Assembly (NCBI GenBank): GCA_020630955.1
Contig: JAHDIE010000001.1
Span: forward strand, 237,314 to 301,313
Origin: Saprospiraceae bacterium
GTDB taxonomy: Bacteria > Bacteroidota > Bacteroidia > Chitinophagales > Saprospiraceae
Length of the DNA: 64,000 bases
Direction of reading: 5' to 3'
Shown here one piece after another: positions 45,449 to 54,730 of this stretch. The notes under the pieces were generated by a model. It ran no database searches and was not told the DNA's origin. It worked only from the letters and a program-made list of their open reading frames with translations. Each line of letters begins with the position of its first letter. Position 1 is the first letter of the stretch. The translations under genes and the position numbers were made by a program.

Positions 45449-48400
45449 ATGAAGAAATTTACCTATCTAATTTTATCACTGATGTTGCTACCCATATTTG
45501 GGCAATCTCAATCCGATGCAAAGCGGGAGATGGCCATAAAATATGTACAAGAAAATGCAGCAGAATTGGGGCTCACGGAGGCTGACATAGAAAATATGTT
45601 AATCACCGATGTAGTTTATCACCAACACAGCGGTGCCACTTCTGTCTATCTTCAACAAACTTATCAAGGCATACCAATTGAAGGAGCATATCACAACATT
45701 AATATTTATAAAAATGATAAAATTGGGTTCAACAGAAATCAATTTTTTAATGATGTAAAATCAAGAATTAAACATACCGAAGCAGACATTACCCCTGAGG
45801 AAGCGTTGAATGCAACAGCAAAAGATCTTTATGTTGCACTCACTAAAAGATCTTCTCAAATCAATAAAATATCTGAACATCATTATGTATTTGAAGGGGT
45901 AAACTTATCCAAGCGAGACATTGATATCAAATTAAGGTATGTAGAAGACGACAAAGGTGACCTGCAATTATCATGGAATATGATAGTAGAAATGAAGACC
46001 AGTACTAATATTTGGGATGTAAATGTAGATGCACGAACTGGTGAGGTATTGGGCAAACAAAACATGACCATCTATTGTAGTTTAGAACACCTTGACTACT
46101 CTAGACCAGTAGGACATGCATCTTGTGATCACAGAGGACATCAACATGTATCAAAGACTTCAAGCACAGAATCAACAAACCTTGTATCTGGATCTTATAG
46201 AGCATATGCTTTACCTGCAGAAAGTCCAAATCATGGTCCTCATGAATTAGTCATAAATCCACATTATCCAGAAGCGAGCCCATATGGATGGCATGATGTT
46301 GATGGTGTTGAAGGAGCAGATTATACCAGTACAAGAGGTAATAATGTACACGCATTTATTGACCTGGATGATGATGTTATCTCTGATGGTGATGAAGTAG
46401 AAGGTGGAGATGCTTTGGTATTTGATGTACCACACTTAACCGAAGAAAATGGCGAATTCAATTCGGATGCGGCAGTGGTTAATTTGTTTTATGCCAATAA
46501 CATAATCCACGACTTAACTTATCTATATGGTTTTGATGAATCCAAAGGGAATTATCAATCGAACAATTATGGCAATGGTGGAATCGGCGGCGATTATATA
46601 ATTGCCAGAGAAGCAGTACCTAATGGTGCAGACCCTATCTGGAACAATGCCTCTTGGGGGTCAGGACCGGATGGCTCAAACGGTGTTATGAGTATGGGAA
46701 TCTGGCAGTCATCATCTTCAGTATTTCAAATAGATGCACCTGAACAGATTGCAGGACCTTATGAAGTAAGTACCGCTGGTGCCAACTGGGGACATAGTTG
46801 GACCTTGGATGTCATCAATGTAGAAGCAGAAATTGCATTGGCTAGAGATGCTGATATACAAAACCCTACTCAAGTGTGTGGCGAAGTAGTTAATTCTGAT
46901 GAAATAGACGGTAAAATTGCATTGATTGATAGAGGTCTGTGTGAATTCGGAACAAAAAGTCTGAATGCACAAAATGCTGGTGCCGTTGGAGTTATTATTT
47001 GTAATATAGCAGGTGTCAATGGAGGTGATGGTGAAGAATTAATCGGAATGGCTCCGGGAGATGACGGACTTGAAGTAACCATTCCTGCTTTATTCGCAAG
47101 CAAGTCAATGTGCGACAGAATAAAAGCTGCAATTGGAGCAGGTAGTCCAGTAACTGCTACGATGAGTACTGAGATAGCCTCTGGACCCACTACTTTCAAC
47201 AGTGCCTTTGACAATGGTGTAATTTTCCATGAATTTGGACATGGTTTTAATGGAAGATTCTTAGGAGGTCCTAATAATTCATCGGGATTGTTTAATGCAG
47301 AACAAATGGGTGAAGGATGGAGCGATTTCTTTTCAGTAGCATTTACCACAAAAGATACTGATACAGGAGATATTCCAAGAGGAGTAGGAACTTACCTATT
47401 GGGACAAAGTACCACTGGTAGAGGAATTAGAACATTCCCATATTCTACTGATTTTAATGTTTCACCTTACACCTATGATGACATCATTGGCGCCAACGAA
47501 GAACACGCAATCGGACAGGTTTGGACAGCTGTCATCTGGGATGTATTTTGGTATTTTGTCGATACATATGGTTTTGACAATGATTGGTCTAACCAAGATT
47601 CTGGCAATGGAAAGGCCATGAGAGTCATCATGGATGGTGTAGCTTTTGTGGGCTCATCCCCAGGCTTTGTAGATGCAAGGGACGCAATATTCGCGGCTGA
47701 TGAAGCAAACTTTGATAATATTCACAATTGTGATCTTTGGAATATTTTTGCAAGAAGAGGTTTAGGATTCTATGCAGATCAAGGAGATACCGATAATAGT
47801 AATGATGGGGTTGAAGATTTCTCACCGAGACCTACCTGTATAGAAGAATTAAAGGTTATTAAATCAATAGGTGATTTGATTTTACCAGGAGAAGAACTGG
47901 ATGTAACCTTGGATGTATGGAATCATACGCGTGATGACCAAAGCAATGTAATTGCTACAGACTACTTAGAAGACGGAATGACTTATGTAGCAGGATCTTC
48001 AGACGGAGTAGAGCCTTCGATTGATGGCAACATGTTGGTTTTTGAACTTGGTGACATGGCAACACTTCAAGAAATTCAAATTAACTATCAAGTAAGAGCA
48101 GACGCAAGTAATACTACACAATCATTAATTTATGATTCTGTCGAAGGTGTTGCTGGAAATTGGGATATAAACTTTGTTGAAGGATTAAATATATTTAACA
48201 CAACCTCCCTAGAATTCAATTCTCCACAATTTAGCTGGCTCGTAGAATCTCCAGACACAGAATCTGAGCAAGAATTATTTTATAAAGGCCTTGTAGTCAC
48301 TGGTGACAACCCTGTACTGAGGTTTTATACTAAATATAATACTTCACTTTCTGCGGATGGTGGATTTGTTGACATCTCTACTGACGAGGGACTAACATGG

Positions 48401-49048
48401 TTTAGACCTGATGATTTATACATTTTAGGAGGACCAAATGCTGAATTGGGTTATACTACTTTTGCTATCCCTGCTTTACCAGCATTTACAGGTGTGCAGT
48501 CTGAATGGGTTCCTGCATACATCGACATGAATAACTACAAAGGAGAGTCATTGTGGATTAGATGGAGATTTGGATCTGACGACCATACTACTTCAGGTAC
48601 TGTTCCAAATATTGATGCTACAACTACAACATTCTTCCCGGGATGGTACATAGATGATGTGGAATTATTAGATGTGGTAAAATATGAAAGTAAAGCATGT
48701 GTGATTTCTGATCAGAGCCCAGAAGCTTGTTCGGCAGACTTCACTACGTTTGTGGATGCTGGATTTCCAGATAGTGTAAAAGACTTGGCCGAAGATGGTT
48801 ATTCCATGCTTTTAACTCCAAACCCAGCAAATGATAATGTATCCATTGAGATTGGAAGCATTCTAAATGAAAGAGCAAGATTGGAATTGAAGACAGTTGA
48901 TGGAAGGGTTATTGTTAGTAATTTAGTTGATATTACTAAAGAAGGGACTAGCGTTAATTTAGACTTGACTGGCATAACATCAGGACTTTATTTTGTTACC
49001 TTGCAATCAAGAGACAAAGTTCTATCCAAGAAATTAATGATTAATTAA
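45449..49048 (+). CDS. M36 fungalysin-type metalloprotease with PA domain and T9SS type A sorting domain
   Basis: A 1199-residue secreted zinc protease. The start is set at 45449, where MKKFTYLILSLMLLPIFGQS makes a signal peptide; the 29 codons upstream in the same frame do not. An FTP pro-domain covers about 25-210. The M36 catalytic region holds a PA insert at about 467-567 and the zinc site H594-E595-x-x-H598 (FHEFGHGFNG); the third ligand is in MGEGWSDFF about 27 residues later. A beta-rich region with choice-of-anchor features and a type A T9SS tail follow (LTPNPANDNVSIEIG; end LSKKLMIN). Probably a secreted protein-degrading enzyme. Confidence 0.95.
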   Translation: MKKFTYLILSLMLLPIFGQSQSDAKREMAIKYVQENAAELGLTEADIENMLITDVVYHQHSGATSVYLQQTYQGIPIEGAYHNINIYKNDKIGFNRNQFFNDVKSRIKHTEADITPEEALNATAKDLYVALTKRSSQINKISEHHYVFEGVNLSKRDIDIKLRYVEDDKGDLQLSWNMIVEMKTSTNIWDVNVDARTGEVLGKQNMTIYCSLEHLDYSRPVGHASCDHRGHQHVSKTSSTESTNLVSGSYRAYALPAESPNHGPHELVINPHYPEASPYGWHDVDGVEGADYTSTRGNNVHAFIDLDDDVISDGDEVEGGDALVFDVPHLTEENGEFNSDAAVVNLFYANNIIHDLTYLYGFDESKGNYQSNNYGNGGIGGDYIIAREAVPNGADPIWNNASWGSGPDGSNGVMSMGIWQSSSSVFQIDAPEQIAGPYEVSTAGANWGHSWTLDVINVEAEIALARDADIQNPTQVCGEVVNSDEIDGKIALIDRGLCEFGTKSLNAQNAGAVGVIICNIAGVNGGDGEELIGMAPGDDGLEVTIPALFASKSMCDRIKAAIGAGSPVTATMSTEIASGPTTFNSAFDNGVIFHEFGHGFNGRFLGGPNNSSGLFNAEQMGEGWSDFFSVAFTTKDTDTGDIPRGVGTYLLGQSTTGRGIRTFPYSTDFNVSPYTYDDIIGANEEHAIGQVWTAVIWDVFWYFVDTYGFDNDWSNQDSGNGKAMRVIMDGVAFVGSSPGFVDARDAIFAADEANFDNIHNCDLWNIFARRGLGFYADQGDTDNSNDGVEDFSPRPTCIEELKVIKSIGDLILPGEELDVTLDVWNHTRDDQSNVIATDYLEDGMTYVAGSSDGVEPSIDGNMLVFELGDMATLQEIQINYQVRADASNTTQSLIYDSVEGVAGNWDINFVEGLNIFNTTSLEFNSPQFSWLVESPDTESEQELFYKGLVVTGDNPVLRFYTKYNTSLSADGGFVDISTDEGLTWFRPDDLYILGGPNAELGYTTFAIPALPAFTGVQSEWVPAYIDMNNYKGESLWIRWRFGSDDHTTSGTVPNIDATTTTFFPGWYIDDVELLDVVKYESKACVISDQSPEACSADFTTFVDAGFPDSVKDLAEDGYSMLLTPNPANDNVSIEIGSILNERARLELKTVDGRVIVSNLVDITKEGTSVNLDLTGITSGLYFVTLQSRDKVLSKKLMIN

Positions 49049-49074
49049 GATACTATTAGGGCGATTATTGCACG

Positions 49075-49110
49075 CAGGGGTAAGTACTTTGGTACTGCCC
49101 CTGTTTTTTT
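49075..49110 (+). terminator. Rho-independent terminator of the M36 protease gene
   Basis: CAGGGG (49075-49080) and CCCCTG (49098-49103) form the base of a hairpin with an inner GTAC pairing, followed by eight T. It lies 26 bases after the stop codon. Confidence 0.8.
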
Positions 49111-49320
49111 TATTGCTAGCTCTAAGAGGTTCAACACAATTGACTTTTACTTTCTCACCAAATGAAATTAACTCAACCTCAGGCTTGTGGCCATTTCTGG
49201 AGTATTCAACTTGAGAGAATCAAGTAACATTAAAACTTTTGAATTCTGACACGATGGTTTTAAGGGAATTTACAAGAATTCATAATTTTCCTCAATAAGA
49301 ATAAGTATTTCAATTTGGTG

Positions 49321-49339
49321 GTATAAATGCCATTTATAC
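49321..49339. promoter_or_regulatory. 19-bp palindromic site
   Basis: GTATAAATG and CATTTATAC are perfect 9-bp inverted arms around a single C. The size and spacing suit a dimeric DNA-binding protein. No start codon lies nearby on the plus strand. Confidence 0.35.
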
Positions 49340-49356
49340 TGGTACAATATTCAGCA

Positions 49357-49390
49357 TAAAAAAGCTCCCTACTTCAAGAAGCAGGGAGCT
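49357..49390 (-). terminator. Strong minus-strand terminator hairpin
   Basis: AGCTCCCT and AGGGAGCT (49363-49370, 49383-49390), with an inner CTTC/GAAG pairing, make a 12-bp stem with one mismatch and a two-base loop. On the minus strand it is followed by six T. It lies 32 bases after the stop of the 23-residue ORF. Confidence 0.8.
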
Positions 49391-49422
49391 GATTTATTTT
49401 TCTCGGTAATAGAATACCTCTC

Positions 49423-49494
49423 TTACATAGATCTTGTAACTGGACTTGCTGGAGATGGCACTAAAAACGTTCTTTTAAATTTTCTTTTGAACAT
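49423..49494 (-). CDS. Candidate 23-residue basic peptide
   Basis: ATG to TAA encodes 23 residues: a basic-hydrophobic start MFKRKFKRTFLV, then PSPASPVTRSM. Six of the first eight residues after Met are Lys, Arg or Phe in an alternating pattern. I do not recognise the peptide. The case for a real unit is the arrangement: a promoter match 47 bases upstream (49541-49571), a clean ORF and a strong intrinsic terminator 32 bases downstream, all on the minus strand in a region with nothing else. It could equally be a small RNA in which this ORF is accidental. Confidence 0.45.
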   Translation of the reverse strand: MFKRKFKRTFLVPSPASPVTRSM

Positions 49495-49540
49495 AGTCTA
49501 TAATTTATAAAGTTTAAGAATTCAAATTTCTTTGAGTTTG

Positions 49541-49571
49541 CAAATATGTACCATTATAACTTACGAAACAA
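49541..49571 (-). promoter_or_regulatory. Candidate promoter of the small minus-strand unit
   Basis: On the minus strand TTG (49571-49569) is followed after 20 bases by CATATTTG (49548-49541), one mismatch from the Bacteroidota -7 consensus TAnnTTTG. The predicted transcript starts about 40 bases before the ATG of the 23-residue ORF. Confidence 0.45.
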
Positions 49572-49940
49572 TAATTTGTTACAGCTAATTTTACAAAATT
49601 TTAATTATATAATTAGATCCTATTGAACTATTAACAAAATATTATTTGGTTTAAGTAATGGATTTCTAAATTAACTTTGTCTTACCATTAAATCTGCGAA
49701 AAAGCTTTTCGAACTGGTTCAAAAACAACATATATTATAAATTATCTATATATGTTTTTAGCGTGGAAATTTTAACACTTTCTTAGATATAATGGTAAAA
49801 TAGTTGTCAATCCTTGAACTGATTTCTTCAGATGTGGGCGAATTTCAATCGAAGATTTCGCATTATAGACTTTTCTGTCGACCGATTCAATGACACAATA
49901 TGGTTACTGGAAGATAAGAAACAATATAGGCCAATAGGGT

Positions 49941-50747
49941 TTATTTGGATTGTGCAAATAACCACTTAAGCGTTTCTGGATTTTCGAATGCATTATTCCA
50001 TACATTATGTTGACCCTCAGGGTATTCGGTGTATTTGATATTTCCTCCTTCAGCTTTGATTTTTTGCACTAAATCCCTGGACAGTTTAACTGGAACAACA
50101 GAATCTTTCGCTCCATGATAAATCCATAATGGAACCTCATGATATCTTGCCGATTTTTCAAGATCTCCACCACCACATATGGCTACTGAACCAGCAAACC
50201 AATCAGCATGCCTTGATAGCAAATCAAGAGTGCCGAAGCCACCCATAGATAGTCCTCCAAGATAAACCCTACTAAGATCTACACGATTATCCAATCTTAG
50301 TTTGCGGATCAACTCAATCACTCTTCCCATAGCAGGTGTTACCTCTCCTTTAGAACTAACCGTCCAGACCCCTCCATCCGTATTGACATTGGCCCAATAA
50401 TCTTCGGATGGGCATTGAGGAAATACTAAGATGGCTGGGTACTGCTCTTGGTTGTCTTCATTGGTGAGGATTGGTGCGATGTGCATTAATTGTGATTTGT
50501 TATCATCACCTCTCTCCCCTGCTCCATGCAAGAAAATAAATAGAGGAAGCTTGTCATTGCCTCCAGGATTAAAAATATTATAATTTAGCACAGAACCATC
50601 ATTACCAACGAATTGCTTTGCTTCAAACTTGACCTCTTCTTTTATTGCTCTTTCCGTCAAATCATCCTTTGTGCTTGATTTCTGGGTTACACTATTATTT
50701 TTACATGACATCAACAGAAGTATTGGAACAAGCAATTTGAGTTTCAT
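49941..50747 (-). CDS. Esterase/feruloyl-esterase-like alpha/beta hydrolase lipoprotein
   Basis: A 268-residue serine hydrolase of the 'predicted peptidase'/PHB-depolymerase-like type. Lipobox LLMSC gives Cys15. The fold starts with PLFIFLHGAGERGDDN. The nucleophile is in GGLSMGGFGTLD, the acid in IYHGAKDSVVP and the histidine in EGQHNVWNNAF, so the triad is complete. It is likely to cleave ester bonds of a polymer or small ester outside the cytoplasm. Downstream of the dockerin/cohesin-like gene but separated by a terminator, so it is probably transcribed separately. Confidence 0.9.
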   Translation of the reverse strand: MKLKLLVPILLLMSCKNNSVTQKSSTKDDLTERAIKEEVKFEAKQFVGNDGSVLNYNIFNPGGNDKLPLFIFLHGAGERGDDNKSQLMHIAPILTNEDNQEQYPAILVFPQCPSEDYWANVNTDGGVWTVSSKGEVTPAMGRVIELIRKLRLDNRVDLSRVYLGGLSMGGFGTLDLLSRHADWFAGSVAICGGGDLEKSARYHEVPLWIYHGAKDSVVPVKLSRDLVQKIKAEGGNIKYTEYPEGQHNVWNNAFENPETLKWLFAQSK

Positions 50748-50795
50748 TTTTTCTTTGTAAGATAAAAAGGAAACATTTCATTATAGCACAAAAGG

Positions 50796-50833
50796 AAAAG
50801 AAAAAGCCAAGATTAATCACTCAATCTTGGCTT
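50796..50833 (-). terminator. Rho-independent terminator of the sigma-factor operon
   Basis: On the minus strand AAGCCAAGATT and AATCTTGGCTT form an 11-bp perfect stem with an 8-base loop, followed by TTTCTTTTCC. It lies 22 bases after the stop codon of the 767-residue gene. Confidence 0.85.
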
Positions 50834-50855
50834 AGGAAATCATTCTAATTAATTT

Positions 50856-53159
50856 CTACTTTATAAAAAACTTTCTGCTTTTCTCGATTTCCCCAACCTT
50901 AATTCTGGCAAAATGCAATCCTGAATTGGAAAACAAATTTGTATTTATTGTAACTGATGATTCTTGGAAACGATAACTATGCAGCAAGCGACCATCTAGA
51001 GAATGAATAAATATTTCTTTTTCTTTTCCAGCAGATTCCTCCCCAAAATCAAAAACAATAAAATCTTCAGCTGGATTAGGATAGATGCTCAATTCAGTAG
51101 TCTCTATTTCCTTATCAGCAGTCACCTCATTTGCCGAAAGGCTAATACTAGATTCCCCTAAATCTTGATATACAATTTCCTTATAAAAGTCATCATTCAG
51201 TGTAAAAACATCACTCAAATCCATATCCTGAAGTGCTTCGATCTCTAAGGTGAAGTTTATTTTATTTTTTGCATCAAACTCCTGATATGAAATAGTTATG
51301 TTTCCTTCACTAACATTTTCCAAAACATCAAAATCATAGAAATCCGTTGCAATAACATTAATATGATCGGATAACAATTCGAAAGTAGCTGCATAAAAAT
51401 CAGAATTTGCACTTAGTTCGAAATCGATAGTGTACAACTCACCAGCCTTCATCGATTGGTTATCAAATGACAAAATCGCAGATTCACGAGTAGAAGAAAG
51501 ATTCTCGGGCGCAAATAATGCGGAATTATTTAAATCTCCTGATTTTAAAATATTGACCAAATGAGCACCTGTTAATTCACTCTCATCAAATCGGTAGGTT
51601 AAGAAATCCTCAGGCTGATTGAATGGATTAAAATCAGCAGGAAAACTATAATTTGCTGGAAAAATCTTGTAATCAGGAATATTTAGCTCATTTAAAACAC
51701 CTATAATAAGCAATCGCATCTTAATCAGATCTTGTGTACTTATGGCCAGGTCACCATCAAAATCTCCCAGTACTGCATCCATAGGGTTTTCAAAACCATC
51801 CAAAAACCCTCTCATCAAGAGCACTAAATCCAGTGTACTGATTCCGTTAAGTGATGTGGTTTCATCGGTGTTGGTTATAGATATGATATTTTCGCCAGCG
51901 ATAATATAATCATCTTCAAGCGAATAATAACAACCTAAATTATCTAAATCATTCCCATTTAATAAAATGTTGTATCGATCTACCAGGCCAATATTACAAA
52001 TCCCATCTACAACCTCAAGATGATTCCCTTCTGGTTGACATCCACCTTGAGGGTCTTCAATATTTAAGGACACCTGACAATAATCAGAATTTCCACTATT
52101 GTCCCAAATATAAACTGAAATAGAATTGACACTATATAATTCTAAACAAGAAAGCATCATTGAAGAGCTCTTTAATGATGAATCATAATTAGGATCCAAC
52201 TCAGGAGCAACATTACTAAAAGTAAACCTTAAATCTGTACCATCGCAGAAATCAAAACTATTACTTCCAAAGTCAATGGCATAAATTGTTGCTTCTTGAT
52301 TCTCGTCAAGTATTACAGTATTGTTGTTCACACAAAATGGAAGTGGTAATCCTACATCCTCCAAAAACAAAGTCCCACTACACTCCAAGCCGGAAATATT
52401 ATCTCTCAAATTATATTGCACCTCACCTATATAATCACAAAATTCCCAATGGACATCGCTATATGGCAACAATTCTACACCTTGATCATCGGTAATATTA
52501 AATTCGAATGATCGATTACAAGTTGAGTACAAACCATCGAGAAGCATATCTGGAGTAACTGAGATTATGGGACTAGTAATGGGATCATCTCCCAAAACAC
52601 CAATTGTCAAACCGTCAACACAGTCAAATGAATCTGAAGCTGTAAAATAATACGAATCAACCGCTGTACATCCGAAAGAATCTGTTACAGTCAAGGTATA
52701 ATTGGTCCCTTCCTCACCTATTATAGACGCCCCTGTAAAACCATTACTCCAAGTAAATGCGTAAGGTGCTTCACCACCCATCACCGTTACAAGAATATTA
52801 TTTTCGTCTTGCCCGCAATTGATATTTAATTGAATTTCTTCACCATCATTAATAGTCCAGGATCTTGTGACCAAACAACCTGAATTATCAGAGAATGTTG
52901 CAACATAGGTTCCAGCAGCCAAATTGTCAATCTCATATGAGCTTCCATTTATTTGAATTTGAAGACCTGCCTCAAGAATAGAATATGGTTCGACCCCTCC
53001 TTGCAAATCAAAAGTGACTGAACCATCACTTCCATTATGACAACCGACATCTGTAGTTGCCAAATTGACTACAAAATTCACCAACTCAGCATTGTTTGCA
53101 CTGGCCAAATTGACCACAAAACAAAGGCTTAGAAGTGTTGTTGTAAAAGTATTTTTCAT
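50856..53159 (-). CDS. Secreted SprB-repeat, dockerin-like and cohesin-like protein with T9SS type A sorting domain
   Basis: A 767-residue secreted protein. The signal peptide MKNTFTTTLLSLCFVVNLAS is followed by SprB-type repeats (TTDVGCHNGSDGSVTFDLQGG, then GGEAPYAFTWSNG). A dockerin-like pair of calcium-type segments lies at about 440-500 (NGISTLDLVLLMRGFL and GDFDGDLAISTQDLIKMRLL). A cohesin-like beta domain follows (AILSFDNQSMKAGELYTIDF), and the type A sorting domain starts near 690 (LSIYPNPAEDF, end SRKFFIK). It is the last gene of the lipoprotein-sigma-barrel operon, 20 bases from the barrel gene, so it is a candidate target or partner of that signalling unit. Confidence 0.85.
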   Translation of the reverse strand: MKNTFTTTLLSLCFVVNLASANNAELVNFVVNLATTDVGCHNGSDGSVTFDLQGGVEPYSILEAGLQIQINGSSYEIDNLAAGTYVATFSDNSGCLVTRSWTINDGEEIQLNINCGQDENNILVTVMGGEAPYAFTWSNGFTGASIIGEEGTNYTLTVTDSFGCTAVDSYYFTASDSFDCVDGLTIGVLGDDPITSPIISVTPDMLLDGLYSTCNRSFEFNITDDQGVELLPYSDVHWEFCDYIGEVQYNLRDNISGLECSGTLFLEDVGLPLPFCVNNNTVILDENQEATIYAIDFGSNSFDFCDGTDLRFTFSNVAPELDPNYDSSLKSSSMMLSCLELYSVNSISVYIWDNSGNSDYCQVSLNIEDPQGGCQPEGNHLEVVDGICNIGLVDRYNILLNGNDLDNLGCYYSLEDDYIIAGENIISITNTDETTSLNGISTLDLVLLMRGFLDGFENPMDAVLGDFDGDLAISTQDLIKMRLLIIGVLNELNIPDYKIFPANYSFPADFNPFNQPEDFLTYRFDESELTGAHLVNILKSGDLNNSALFAPENLSSTRESAILSFDNQSMKAGELYTIDFELSANSDFYAATFELLSDHINVIATDFYDFDVLENVSEGNITISYQEFDAKNKINFTLEIEALQDMDLSDVFTLNDDFYKEIVYQDLGESSISLSANEVTADKEIETTELSIYPNPAEDFIVFDFGEESAGKEKEIFIHSLDGRLLHSYRFQESSVTINTNLFSNSGLHFARIKVGEIEKSRKFFIK

Positions 53160-53179
53160 CGTTATTTAGATTTTCATTT

Positions 53180-54730
53180 TTAAAAAGAATAATTTAAACC
53201 AGCAAAAAGTCCAAGGAAGTTATACTTCTTCTTGTAGCTTGCGGTTTCTGTATTAAATCCATTCAAACCAAACTTGCCCTCGAGTCCAGCAATTAAAGTC
53301 AATGAATTGTTAAGTTTGTAGTTGCTCTCCAAATTCAAAAGCAAATAATTGCCTCCGGTATTTTTGTACTGATTGTCTTTGTCTTCCTCAATTAAATATT
53401 CTTCAAATCTTTCAATGGTCTCATAGCCCTTGTGTCTACCTGCAAACCCAAGCTCAAATCCAGGCGAAAATATTAAATCCCATTTTTGTTTATTTAATAT
53501 GCTATAATAGAATTGGATTGGAATCGACCATGCTTGATGCACTTGATACCGTATATTGTTTGTTTGATTTGCATATTCAAAAATTACGGTACTTGTACTT
53601 TCAGTTATACTTCCATCCGGATGAAAGGTGATTAAGCTCACAACATCTTCTTGTTCTTGAAAATAAACATTGGCAAGATGAGAAGATCTTTCTGACAATC
53701 TCCAATATCTTAGACCAGCCGCAATGGCAATTTTAGATGATATTTGATATTTTAATTGCCCATCTATTTGCCAAGTTTCTAATTGCTTTTCTGCGTCAAT
53801 TTTTCTGTTTAATGTTTGTTCGTGCTCTTCGCTTACTCTTTCATAAATTCTTTTGGATGTCAATACTCCGCCTTTCAGATTGAAACTTAGTCTTTCATTC
53901 ACCAATGATTTCTTGTTGGCTGAACTCAACTCATTTACAATATTTTCGGGTTGAGTAGAATTTAACGTTTGATCTTTATTGACATCAAATATTTTTTCAG
54001 AAATCTCAACCGAATCCTCTGATTCAAATTCTTTCCTTGTTGGCATGGAAACAATTTGATCCTCCTCTTCAAATATCTTTATTGTCAGTTCATTCTCCTC
54101 AATTTCATTGCTGTCATCTGAACCTTCATTTATTATTGAACTTGATTCAGCCTTAACATCATTTAGTGTACTAATGGTTGTAATCCTATCGTCATTGGCT
54201 AATGTGTTCTTTTCAATACTATTATTGAATACATCATCATTTTCTATTCTCTCATTTTCTATTCTCTCATTTTCAATTCCATCATTTGCCACTTTCGTAA
54301 ATGTTTTGACTGCTTCAACATATTTACTTTGATCAGAATATAGTTTTGGCTTATCATTATCTTGGCTTGTGAAATTTTCTTTTTGAGTAGAAACCAATTC
54401 ATGCATGGAGTCTTTTTTTTCTGAATACAATTCGTCTTTATCAAAGAGCAATTGTTCTTTTGAAATAGTAGGAATGCTCGAAACTCCTGTGTTCATACTT
54501 TCTTTCAATGCTAAATTTGATGTTACTTTATCGCTTTCATTTTGATTTTGAAATATGAAGTAAAATGCAAAAGGTAATATTAGCAGCCCTACCCACCAGA
54601 AATAAATTAGCTTTCTTGATTTCCTAGGCAATTTTTGCTCTAGGTTATCCCAAATTTTGAGACTATCAACTTCAGGCTCAAAATCTTGAAACTTTTTATT
54701 TATATTATCTTCAAATTGCTTTAAGTCCAT
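53180..54730 (-). CDS. Inner-membrane-anchored protein with outer-membrane-barrel-like C-terminal domain
   Basis: A 516-residue protein with a very unusual layout. A short cytoplasmic N-terminus (1-40, including SLKIWDNLEQKLP) precedes one transmembrane helix (about 41-60, LIYFWWVGLLILPFAFYFIF). A long acidic, Ser/Asn/Glu-rich periplasmic linker (about 61-270) includes a 5-residue tandem repeat IENER. A C-terminal domain of about 240 residues then shows alternating beta strands and ends in an aromatic (LFAGLNYSF), as outer-membrane barrels do. The gene overlaps the ECF sigma gene by 20 bases, the usual place for an anti-sigma factor. I recall similar barrel proteins next to sigma factors in Bacteroidota, mostly uncharacterised. 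It could be an anti-sigma factor that reads the outer membrane directly. Confidence 0.75.
   Translation of the reverse strand: MDLKQFEDNINKKFQDFEPEVDSLKIWDNLEQKLPRKSRKLIYFWWVGLLILPFAFYFIFQNQNESDKVTSNLALKESMNTGVSSIPTISKEQLLFDKDELYSEKKDSMHELVSTQKENFTSQDNDKPKLYSDQSKYVEAVKTFTKVANDGIENERIENERIENDDVFNNSIEKNTLANDDRITTISTLNDVKAESSSIINEGSDDSNEIEENELTIKIFEEEDQIVSMPTRKEFESEDSVEISEKIFDVNKDQTLNSTQPENIVNELSSANKKSLVNERLSFNLKGGVLTSKRIYERVSEEHEQTLNRKIDAEKQLETWQIDGQLKYQISSKIAIAAGLRYWRLSERSSHLANVYFQEQEDVVSLITFHPDGSITESTSTVIFEYANQTNNIRYQVHQAWSIPIQFYYSILNKQKWDLIFSPGFELGFAGRHKGYETIERFEEYLIEEDKDNQYKNTGGNYLLLNLESNYKLNNSLTLIAGLEGKFGLNGFNTETASYKKKYNFLGLFAGLNYSF
54238..54282. repeat. 15-bp in-frame tandem repeat encoding IENER
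   Basis: Two exact copies of a 15-base unit (54238-54252, 54253-54267) and a partial third encode IENER-IENER-IEND in the linker of the barrel protein. The period is a multiple of three, so copy-number change would keep the frame. Confidence 0.8.

Larger units (their letters stand above)
49114..49940. other. Long non-coding stretch with a small minus-strand transcription unit
   Basis: About 830 bases without a conventional gene separate the M36 protease and the esterase. The middle holds a 9-bp-arm palindrome (49321), a strong hairpin with a minus-strand U-tract (49357-49390), a 23-residue ORF (49423-49494) and a promoter match (49541-49571). From 49600 to 49940 it is very AT-rich, with one AT-only inverted repeat (49728-49755, arms ACATATAT/ATATATGT). 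I see no gene there. Part of it should be the promoter region of something plus-strand or simply spacer. Confidence 0.5.

Noticed and set aside
46870..47349. 159-residue minus-strand ORF inside the M36 protease gene
   Set aside because: It is antisense to the PA and zinc-site region, and its Pro/Ser/Leu-rich composition is that of a shadow frame of an Asn/Gly/Asp-rich coding sequence.
49728..49755. AT-only inverted repeat as a terminator or operator
   Set aside because: Arms are made only of alternating A/T with C/G at the ends, in very AT-rich DNA where such pairs arise often by chance.
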